This document shows positions 1 to 5,800 of a stretch of 7,148 bases of DNA, in pieces (within the stretch, counting starts at the first letter, position 1; each line of letters starts with the position of its first letter). This stretch comes from Planctomycetota bacterium (GTDB lineage: Bacteria > Planctomycetota > UBA11346): NCBI GenBank assembly GCA_013816415.1, contig JACDEN010000129.1, forward strand, positions 1 through 7,148. Direction: 5' to 3'. The translations under genes and the position numbers were made by a program. Under the pieces are notes generated by a model that had not been told where the DNA came from, made no database searches, and saw nothing but the letters and a program-made list of their open reading frames with translations.

Positions 1-105
1 GCCATGGAGGAGCACCATGGTCGGCGCGGCGCCCGGAGTGCCGGTACGCGCGACGCGCACCGTGGCGCCGTCCGGCAGCGTCTCGATCCGCGTCGGCATC
101 AGCAT
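1..105 (-). CDS. alpha/beta-hydrolase-fold protein, N-terminal fragment (cut by window edge)
   Basis: Reading leftward, an open frame begins at the end of the oxidoreductase gene and runs off the window without a stop. From the ATG at 99 the product reads MPTRIETLPDGATVRVARTG, then a short linker and TMVLLHG. A first beta strand carrying charged residues, followed by a hydrophobic strand ending in His-Gly, is the usual opening of alpha/beta hydrolases; the HG segment normally forms the oxyanion hole. The nucleophile and the catalytic acid and histidine lie outside the window, so esterase, lipase, thioesterase or other activity cannot be told. Two in-frame starts exist. The ATG at 105 has a weak GGACGG six bases upstream and overlaps the upstream stop by 7 bases; the ATG at 99 makes a TGATG junction. 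Either way the gene is translationally coupled to the flavoenzyme. Family membership rests on about 35 residues. Confidence 0.7.
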   Translation of the reverse strand, partial: MLMPTRIETLPDGATVRVARTGTPGAAPTMVLLHG

Positions 106-1523
106 CGCGCGCCGTCCACGAGCTGGTCGGCGGACAGGATCCCGGAGATCGCGCAGAAGCTCAGCCACTGTCCCGGATGCGTCGAGCTTCCCGCCAGGTG
201 CAGCCCGCGCACGAACGGGCTGCGGTGGGCGAGCCGGCCAGCGCGCATGAACGCCGCGGTCATGACCGGATTCATGCTGTCGCGGTACAGGCCGAATTCC
301 GCGCCCCATCCAGATGGCGTGCGCACATGCAGCACCCGGTGCGCTCCGACATGCGGATGCCACCAGGTTTCACCGATCAGCTGGTCGGCGAGCCGACGCT
401 GGCCATTGTCGCCGAGCGCTTCGGCCTCGGCGTGGCGCATCGGCGCGATCAGGCGAGCCGGCTGCCATCCATCGCGCGACGCCATGGACGACAACGCTCC
501 CGGCCTGACCAGGAGGCGGCACAGCCGGTCGCCGCCGGGCAGATCGAAATGCAGATACGACGGGTCCGTTTCCGACCCCTTCAACGGTTGGACCGCGAGG
601 TAGATGCAGATCCCCGGCGATTGCAGGGGCAGGCGGGTCAGGCGTTCGCGCGCGGTGGCGGGCATGTCCGCGACCAGACGCACATAGGTGCCGACGCCGT
701 GCGCGTTCGACAACACCGTCGATGAAGCGATGACCTCGCCGCCGACGAGTTCGACTCCCGCGACCGCGGAACCGCTGGTGCGGATCGACGCGACCCGCGC
801 TCCATGGCGCAGCTGCACGCCCCGCTGCACCGCGGCGGTGCGCAGCGCCGCGATGATGCTGCCGATGCCACCCGTCGGATAAAACGCTCCCGGATCGTGG
901 ATGAGGGCCGGGACGAACGCGAGCGGGCTGGGCGCCTGCTCGACGCTCTGGCCCGCGACATGGGTCCAGATCGCGATCGCCTGGCACAGATCACCCGGCA
1001 ATCCGGATCGGCGCAGCACCGCGCCCAGGGAGCTCAGCAGGAATCGCAGGTGCCGCCAGCCGCCGGCCGCGATCAGCTGGCGCAGTCCGGGACGTGAGAC
1101 CTGCAGCAGCGGCTGCAGGCGCGCATGGATCGCGCGCATCTCAGCGACGAACGCGCGGTAGCGGCTGCCGCTGCCCGGCCATTGCCGCTCGAAGCCGTCG
1201 GAGGTCAGGGCGAGATCGGCATGGAATCGCACCCGGGTGCCGCGCGGCGTGGCCACCTCGTAGACGTGCTCGATCCGCCGCAGCGGCACCAGCGCATCGA
1301 GATCGAGGTCGAGCCGCGCGAACGCCCACGCCAGTCCTGGACGATCGAGCAGGATGTATGGACCGCTATCGAAGGTCAGGCCGTCGAAGACGCTGTCGCA
1401 GGCGAGCCCGCCGGGCGCGTTCCTGGCCTCGAGGACCACCACCTCGACGCCGCGCTGGGCGAGACGGATCGCCGCGGTCAGGCCGCCGATGCCAGCGCCG
1501 ACGACCACCACGCGGCCGGTCAT
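99..1523 (-). CDS. FAD-dependent oxidoreductase, phytoene desaturase / retinol saturase-like
   Basis: This 474-residue flavoprotein resembles the CrtI/CrtISO/retinol-saturase group, which desaturates, saturates or isomerises polyene and isoprenoid substrates, usually at a membrane. It opens with a Rossmann dinucleotide site: hydrophobic strand, G9-x-G11-x-x-G14, acidic E32 ending the second strand, then ARNAPGG (33-39). A YPTGGIGSI segment (215-223) matches the conserved Y-P-x-G-G stretch of the family. The second FAD-binding part follows (GARVASI, then TVLSNAHG around 269-276). The C-terminal FAD-contact block is near 440-468, with AGSSTHPG where the family usually has an aG-x-x-thPG motif. 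Length is normal. The ATG at 1523 is chosen because the glycine motif begins at residue 9; the frame stays open to 2363 but that stretch overlaps the upstream gene. The start overlaps the upstream stop by 4 bases (ATGA) and has no strong ribosome site, consistent with coupling. The residues after THPG (GQWLSFCAISG) differ from typical CrtI, so a carotenoid substrate should not be assumed. Confidence 0.88.
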   Translation of the reverse strand: MTGRVVVVGAGIGGLTAAIRLAQRGVEVVVLEARNAPGGLACDSVFDGLTFDSGPYILLDRPGLAWAFARLDLDLDALVPLRRIEHVYEVATPRGTRVRFHADLALTSDGFERQWPGSGSRYRAFVAEMRAIHARLQPLLQVSRPGLRQLIAAGGWRHLRFLLSSLGAVLRRSGLPGDLCQAIAIWTHVAGQSVEQAPSPLAFVPALIHDPGAFYPTGGIGSIIAALRTAAVQRGVQLRHGARVASIRTSGSAVAGVELVGGEVIASSTVLSNAHGVGTYVRLVADMPATARERLTRLPLQSPGICIYLAVQPLKGSETDPSYLHFDLPGGDRLCRLLVRPGALSSMASRDGWQPARLIAPMRHAEAEALGDNGQRRLADQLIGETWWHPHVGAHRVLHVRTPSGWGAEFGLYRDSMNPVMTAAFMRAGRLAHRSPFVRGLHLAGSSTHPGQWLSFCAISGILSADQLVDGARC

Positions 1524-3397
1524 GCCGGCTCGCGCGACAGCGGCGGACTGGTCGGGTGCAGGCCGAGGATCCGCCGCACCAGTCGGCGGGTCGCGCGCAG
1601 GCACCACCCGACGCGGCGGACAGGCGGGAAGGCCTGCTCGTCCATCGCCGGCACGAAGACCGCGCCCCGGCCACTCGCGAACACGTAGAGCGGAAACGCG
1701 AGCATGCTCAGGATGGCAGCGCGTCCGGAGTGCCGAGGCCCGCGCCAGCGCGCGATCGGCTGATCGCAGCCGATGACCTCTGGCGCGAGCGCATCGACAC
1801 CGAGCCAATTGCAGGCGGTGCGGATGAACAGCGCCTGGCGCGGATCGCGCAGCCCGAGATGGCGCGACGCAACAACGTCGACCGCGAGCGCGTCGGCGCC
1901 CGCATAGATGCGGCGCAGACTGCGCGGCGACCGGCTGCCCATCATGCCGACCACGCCATCGGGCACGTGATCGTAGGCGTCGAGCACGGCGAGGTACGGC
2001 GGGAACTCGACGATCTGCATCATCGTCGCGGTATGACGGTGCGCCTGCCGCTCGGCGAACAGCAGATCGTCGCAGGGCGCGCCCAGCCATTCGAGGTTGC
2101 TGAGCGTCAGGATCGCCTCGTCGGTCGGATGGCTGCGCAGCTTGCCGAAGCTGATGCGCACGTCGGCGTCCCTCCACGCCCGCGAGATGGTGGACTGCGC
2201 CATGCCGCGGTCGTGCCGATGCTGGACCTGATCGGCCGAGGCGTCGACCAGGCGGGCGGCGACGGCGCCGATACCCACATAGGCGGCGACCTCGGCGACG
2301 CTGCGGTTGGAGAAGAAATGCGCGTACACCGACGGCGCCTCGATGACCGCCACCTCGCGGCAACCGGCCTCGCGCAGCCAGGCAGTGAGCGCTGCGACCA
2401 GGGCCGGGTCGGTCATCGGCGAGGGATCGCCTCGGTGATACGCGTACATGAATGACGGCTTGATCGCCGCGGTCAGCTGGTCCACCGGCTTGCCGAGGGT
2501 GCGCGCACGCTCGCGCAACATACCGAGGACGTCCGTCGCGCGCAGCACGTCGAGGAGCACCGCGGCGCCCTGCTGGCCGTTGACACCCTCGGCGACATGC
2601 ACCGGCGCCATGCTGCCGAGGGCGGAGCCGGTGTGATCGCCGCCGCGGAAACGCCTGGGCAGGAAATTCGGGTCGATCGCGCCGATGCTCAGGGCGAGAT
2701 CGTCGACGGTGACGGTGGCGACCGTGCGATCGTTGCGATCGAACGCAGTGGCGAGCACCTCGAACAGGCGGGCGTGGCGCTCCTCGTCCTGCTGCACGCG
2801 ATGGAAATCAGCCGCCATGTCGGGCGGCATGCGCGGGTCTGCAGCCGCCAGCTCGCGCAGGCGCGAGAAGCACAGCGCGGCGGTGCGCTCGGCATCGACA
2901 TTGAAGAGACAGAAGTCGGTGAAGGAGCCGTAGCGCACGTGGTCGCGCACCTCGCGCGGGACCTTGCCGGCGATCATCCCGGCGTACGTCACCAGGGCGG
3001 CGATCGCGCGCGCGATCGGCGCGCGCGACCACGGCAGATGCTGCCGCACCGATCCGGTCCAACCACCGAGCGCGCCCGCCATCTGGCGGACCGCGGCGCG
3101 CAGCGATAAAATGCGCCGACCGGTCTTCAACAGCGCTCCGCGGATGTAGACCGCGTGCATCTCCTCGTCCTGCCAGGTCCAGGCCAGGGCCTGCCGCACC
3201 AGCGCTCGGACCTCGTCGGGGATCGGCATGGCCGCGAGCCGGCGCGCGATCATCGTCTCGCGGTAGCCGACCGACACGATCTCCTCGCGTTCGAGGGCGA
3301 GCAGCAACAGGTGGTCGAGCTCTCGCTCCGGCCGCTTCGCGAAGGTGATGCGCCATGACGCCAGCGACCGTGCGAACTCGTCGTAGACGGCCCCCAT
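1520..3397 (-). CDS. ferritin-like di-iron domain fused to DUF362 domain
   Basis: This 625-residue protein has two parts. Residues about 25-220 are helical and carry a full ferritin-like ligand pattern: glutamate(s) in LEREE (36-39), E78-x-x-H81 in DEEMH, E170 in VDAE and E205-x-x-H208 in DEERH, i.e. E...ExxH...E...ExxH as in di-iron four-helix bundles. Residues about 275-550 look like DUF362: IKPSF (312-316), TDPALVAAL (329-337), the R-I-S-F-G-K-L-R-S-H stretch (414-423), TLSNLEWLG (431-439) and VDVVASRHLG (506-515). DUF362 proteins often carry a [4Fe-4S] ferredoxin segment; no clustered cysteines are seen here. A hydrophobic stretch at 560-580 could touch a membrane. The ATG at 3397 has GAGG at 3409-3412, 11 bases upstream, which is acceptable but not strong. 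The gene leads the operon and its stop overlaps the flavoenzyme start. Function is unknown. The di-iron half could be an oxygenase or desaturase, or only a metal-binding module; the domain calls are firmer than any activity. Confidence 0.82.
   Translation of the reverse strand: MGAVYDEFARSLASWRITFAKRPERELDHLLLLALEREEIVSVGYRETMIARRLAAMPIPDEVRALVRQALAWTWQDEEMHAVYIRGALLKTGRRILSLRAAVRQMAGALGGWTGSVRQHLPWSRAPIARAIAALVTYAGMIAGKVPREVRDHVRYGSFTDFCLFNVDAERTAALCFSRLRELAAADPRMPPDMAADFHRVQQDEERHARLFEVLATAFDRNDRTVATVTVDDLALSIGAIDPNFLPRRFRGGDHTGSALGSMAPVHVAEGVNGQQGAAVLLDVLRATDVLGMLRERARTLGKPVDQLTAAIKPSFMYAYHRGDPSPMTDPALVAALTAWLREAGCREVAVIEAPSVYAHFFSNRSVAEVAAYVGIGAVAARLVDASADQVQHRHDRGMAQSTISRAWRDADVRISFGKLRSHPTDEAILTLSNLEWLGAPCDDLLFAERQAHRHTATMMQIVEFPPYLAVLDAYDHVPDGVVGMMGSRSPRSLRRIYAGADALAVDVVASRHLGLRDPRQALFIRTACNWLGVDALAPEVIGCDQPIARWRGPRHSGRAAILSMLAFPLYVFASGRGAVFVPAMDEQAFPPVRRVGWCLRATRRLVRRILGLHPTSPPLSREPA
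3001..3018. repeat. 18-bp perfect palindrome inside the ferritin/DUF362 gene
   Basis: The stretch CGATCGCGCGCGCGATCG equals its own reverse complement. It encodes part of the helical linker (ARAIA, about residues 129-133) and is made of GC-rich alanine/arginine codons, so chance in a high-GC reading frame is a sufficient explanation. No second copy was noticed in the window. Confidence 0.5.
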
Positions 3398-3449
3398 CAG
3401 CGGCCGCGCCTCAACCTACGCGCGCTCGTGGATCCGCTCATCGCCAGGG

Positions 3450-3476
3450 ACGATAGCCGGCCGCTGGTCGGGACAA
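3450..3476 (-). promoter_or_regulatory. weak promoter-like pair ahead of the leftward redox operon
   Basis: Read on the minus strand, TTGTCC (3476-3471) is followed after 15 bases by TATCGT (3455-3450), about 50 bases upstream of the ATG at 3397. The -35 keeps TTG and the -10 keeps T-A-T and the final T. The spacer is shorter than the ideal 17, so this is only a candidate. The leftward genes could instead be read through from the IclR gene, whose stop is 112 bases upstream of this operon's start. Confidence 0.2.
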
Positions 3477-3489
3477 CCGCGGCGTCCCG
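3469..3489 (-). terminator. short stem-loop downstream of the IclR gene (possible weak terminator)
   Basis: Arms CGGGAC (3469-3474) and GTCCCG (3484-3489) pair perfectly around a 9-base loop that itself contains CCGCGG. It lies about 20 bases past the IclR stop codon. No T-run follows on the minus strand, so it is not a standard intrinsic terminator; it could pause transcription, stabilise a 3' end, or mean nothing in such GC-rich DNA. Apart from this and the weak promoter-like pair that overlaps it, the gap 3398-3509 shows nothing recognisable. Confidence 0.25.
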
Positions 3490-3509
3490 GGAATCGTCCT
3501 GCGATCCGG

Positions 3510-4334
3510 CTACCGCACGCTCGCCGCGCCGAGGTGTTTCTGCACCAGCGCGCGCATGTCCGGGAACGCCTTGATCAGCGCGGCGAGCGGTGTGCGCATG
3601 GCGAGGCCAGAGACGCTGACCGCGCCGAGCGGCTGGCCGGGCGGGCCGATGAAGACCGGTATCGCCAGGCAGTTCACGCCGACGTCACTCTCCTCGCGGT
3701 CGACGGCGTAGCCGAGGCGCCGCACCGATTCGAACTCGCGCGCGAGTGCCGGCGCATCGGTCAATGAGTGCGGCGTGCGCTTCGCCAGCGGGCCGTGCTC
3801 CTTGACGAAGCGCGCGACCGCCGCCGCATCGGGAAGCGCGTGCGCGAGCAGCGCCTTGCCGACCGCGGTGCAGTACGCGGGATTGCGGCCGCCGATGGTC
3901 GAGCTCATCTTGATGCCGCCGCCGCCGGGCGAGACGATGCCGACGTAGACGACGTCGCCGCCTGAGAGCTTGGCGAAATGCGAGGTCTCGCCGAAGCGCG
4001 CGCTGAGGTCGCGCATCAGGGGATCGATGAGGTCGCGCTCATCCAGGCCATGGTAGTGATCGAAGGCGAGGCGCATGAATTCCAGGCCGAGGCGGTAGTC
4101 GCCGCGGTCGTCGTGGGTGACGAAACCGGCGCGGCGCAGCGCGCCCAAGGCCCGGTGCACGCTGGATTTGGGCGAGGTCATCCCGCGCGCGAGGTCGTCG
4201 AGGCGGATGCCGCGCGGATGGCGCGCCACCTCGCTGAGCGTGGCGAGGACCCTGTCGATGCCGCTCAAACGAGCAGCAGGGACGCCTTGACCACGGCGGC
4301 GGGGCTTTACAGTTTGTTCAGTATTACGAAACAT
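3510..4334 (-). CDS. IclR-family transcriptional regulator
   Basis: This 274-residue protein has the standard IclR layout. A winged helix-turn-helix (about 23-85) includes the turn and recognition helix in LDDLARGMTSPKSSVHRAL (45-63) and the wing at DDRGDYRLG (75-83). A C-terminal effector domain (about 95-270) has AYCTAVGKALLA (153-164), the typical E-F-x-x-x-R-x-x-G-Y-A-x-D-x-x-E stretch (200-215) and NCLAIPVF (221-228). IclR proteins bind DNA as dimers or tetramers and usually sense small carboxylates made in the pathway they control. The gene is divergent from the aminotransferase-dehydratase-SDR operon with a 76-base spacer, so it very likely regulates that operon and itself. The frame is open further upstream, but residues before the ATG at 4334 would run across the operator and into the divergent gene. 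This ATG has no proper ribosome site; a TTG at 4268, just before the HTH, is the main alternative. Repressor versus activator cannot be decided. Confidence 0.92.
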   Translation of the reverse strand: MFRNTEQTVKPRRRGQGVPAARLSGIDRVLATLSEVARHPRGIRLDDLARGMTSPKSSVHRALGALRRAGFVTHDDRGDYRLGLEFMRLAFDHYHGLDERDLIDPLMRDLSARFGETSHFAKLSGGDVVYVGIVSPGGGGIKMSSTIGGRNPAYCTAVGKALLAHALPDAAAVARFVKEHGPLAKRTPHSLTDAPALAREFESVRRLGYAVDREESDVGVNCLAIPVFIGPPGQPLGAVSVSGLAMRTPLAALIKAFPDMRALVQKHLGAASVR

Positions 4335-4360
4335 AGTTCCATATAGTGGAACTTCGTAAT
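4323..4360. promoter_or_regulatory. nested palindromic operator, probable IclR-family binding site
   Basis: Outer arms ATTACGAA (4323-4330) and TTCGTAAT (4353-4360) are perfect inverted repeats. Inside them GTTCCATATAGTGGAAC (4336-4352) is a second inverted repeat with 6-bp arms and a TATAG centre. The two palindromes are not concentric: the left half has five extra bases (ACATA) between outer and inner arms, the right half none. The block is strikingly AT-rich against its surroundings. Palindromes of about 15-17 bp with TTCCA/TGGAA-type arms are usual IclR-family operators. The site covers the IclR start codon (4334) and its first codons, and lies 50 bases before the aminotransferase start, so occupancy should affect both directions. 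TATAGT (4342-4347) could be a -10 for the rightward operon, but no good -35 was seen at 16-18 bases. Confidence 0.75.
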
Positions 4361-4398
4361 GGCCGCGCAAGGCCTTTCCGAGCCGCACCAGCCACGCC

Positions 4399-4403
4399 AG
4401 GAG
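4399..4403 (+). promoter_or_regulatory. ribosome binding site of the aminotransferase gene
   Basis: AGGAG lies 7 bases before the ATG at 4411. This is close to ideal and settles that start against the longer overlapping plus-strand frame that begins at 4359. Confidence 0.8.
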
Positions 4404-4410
4404 CACTGCC

Positions 4411-5769
4411 ATGACCACGCCTTCGCCCGCCCGCACCGCTCCCTCATCCGGCGCCGGCGCCGCATCCCAGGCGCTCGCCAAGCGCGCGTCCGCGTGCATC
4501 GCGGGCGGCGTGGTCTCGCTCAACCGCAAGGTCGAGCCGTCGATCGCCTTCGTGCGCGCGCAGGGCAGCCGGCTGTACGACGCCGACGGAAACGAATACA
4601 TCGACTACCACGGCGCCTTCGCCCCCTACCTGCTCGGCCACAACGATCCGGAGATCAACGCCGCGGTCGTCGCCGCCATCTCCGCCGATCATTCGCTGAT
4701 GGGCAGCGGCACCACGCCGTGGGAAGTCGAACTCGCCGAGGCGCTGCGCGCGGCGGTGCCGTCGCTGGAGCTGGTGCAGATCACCAACACCGGCAGCGAG
4801 GCGACCGCGCACGCCATCCGCCTCGCCCGCGCGTGGACCGGGCGCGACGACATCATCCTCACCCTCGGCGGCTACAATGGCGCGCACAACGATGTCGCGC
4901 GCACGGTGTCGCCCGCGCTCGCCGACATCGGCCCGCGGGTGTCGCCCGGCGAGTATCCGTTCCTGCCGCTTTCCGCGGGGATCCCGCGCGAGGTCATGCA
5001 GCGCGTCCACATCGTCAACTTCAACGATCTGCCGTCGGTCGAGCGCCTGCTCGCCACCGGCCGCATCGCCTGCGTGCTGACCGAACCGGTGCTGCAGAAC
5101 ATCGGCGTGGTGCCGCCGCTGCCCGGCTATCTGCAGGGCCTGCGCGACGCCTGTACTCGTCACGGAACCGTGCTGGCGTTCGACGAGGTGAAGACCGGTT
5201 TCCGCTCGGCACTCGGCGGCTACCAGTCGCTCGCTGGCTTGCGCCCCGATCTGTCGGTGTTCGGCAAGGCGGTGGCGAATGGATATCCGCTCGGAGTGAT
5301 CGGCGGCCGTGCGGACATCATGGGCCTGTTCGATGCGGCCGATCCGAAGCGTCGCGTGCTGGTGGCGGGAACCTACAACGCGCACCCCTTGGCGTCCGCC
5401 GCGGCCATCGCCACCCTCGCGCGCCTGCGCCGCGGCGACGGCGAGGTCTACCGGCACCTCGAGACGCTCGGTCGAGAGCTCGAGTCCGGCATGTCGGGAA
5501 TATTCTCCGACGCCGGCATCACCTCGTCGATCAGTCGCATCGGCTCGGCCTTCTGCGTCTACTTCTGCGACCACGTGCCGGTCGACTGGCACGACGTGGC
5601 CACGAATCACGACCAGGATCTCGACCGCCGTCTGCGCCGGGCGCTGATCGACCGCGGCATCTACCTGTTCCCGCTTCCCTGCAAGCAGGGCTCCATCAGC
5701 TATGCGCACACCAGCGAGGACATCGCGCGCACCCTCGAGACGACGCGCGCGGCCATCAAGGCCCTGTGA
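4411..5769 (+). CDS. class III PLP-dependent aminotransferase, glutamate-1-semialdehyde aminotransferase-like
   Basis: This 452-residue fold-type I PLP enzyme has the class III signatures in order: LYDADGNEYIDYHG (55-68), the phosphate-binding turn TNTGSEATAHAIRLARA (125-141), TEPV (224-227), FDEVKTGFR (257-265) with D258 for the pyridine nitrogen, the PLP lysine K286 in VFGKAVANGYPLG, and GTYNAHPLA (320-328). The last motif and overall spacing resemble the HemL (GSA aminomutase) branch more than ornithine- or GABA-type enzymes. True HemL acts in tetrapyrrole synthesis. This copy sits in a catabolic operon and has YNGAHND (155-161) where HemL-like enzymes often have a YHG-type motif, so it is probably a paralogue that aminates or deaminates a keto, aldehyde or amino acid intermediate. 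The N-terminal 20 residues are a low-complexity Ala/Ser/Pro tail. It is the first gene of the operon, 31 bases before the dehydratase start codon. Substrate unknown; racemase or mutase activity is also possible. Confidence 0.9.
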   Translation: MTTPSPARTAPSSGAGAASQALAKRASACIAGGVVSLNRKVEPSIAFVRAQGSRLYDADGNEYIDYHGAFAPYLLGHNDPEINAAVVAAISADHSLMGSGTTPWEVELAEALRAAVPSLELVQITNTGSEATAHAIRLARAWTGRDDIILTLGGYNGAHNDVARTVSPALADIGPRVSPGEYPFLPLSAGIPREVMQRVHIVNFNDLPSVERLLATGRIACVLTEPVLQNIGVVPPLPGYLQGLRDACTRHGTVLAFDEVKTGFRSALGGYQSLAGLRPDLSVFGKAVANGYPLGVIGGRADIMGLFDAADPKRRVLVAGTYNAHPLASAAAIATLARLRRGDGEVYRHLETLGRELESGMSGIFSDAGITSSISRIGSAFCVYFCDHVPVDWHDVATNHDQDLDRRLRRALIDRGIYLFPLPCKQGSISYAHTSEDIARTLETTRAAIKAL

Positions 5770-5800
5770 ACGGTCGATTCCCCGCACGGCACGAGGCACC

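Noticed and set aside
1524..2363. N-terminal extension of the flavoenzyme frame to 754 residues
   Set aside because: The extra 280 residues overlap the DUF362 gene in a different frame, are Arg-rich and lack motifs. The FAD glycine motif starts 9 residues after the ATG at 1523, where expected.
1520..2400. A [4Fe-4S] ferredoxin segment in the DUF362 half
   Set aside because: The cysteines seen (C346, C442, C529, C544, C599) are scattered and form no CxxCxxC cluster.
1094..2455. 453-residue plus-strand open frame
   Set aside because: Lies antisense to the flavoenzyme and ferritin/DUF362 genes. Its product is Arg/Ala-rich low complexity with no motif, a typical shadow in high-GC DNA.
3001..3018. 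The 18-bp palindrome as a protein-binding or recombination site
   Set aside because: It is inside a coding region, made of CG-rich alanine/arginine codons, with no second copy seen in the window; chance is enough to explain it.
4335..4601. N-terminal extension of the IclR frame to 363 residues
   Set aside because: It would cross the operator and overlap the divergent aminotransferase gene; IclR proteins are normally about 250-280 residues.
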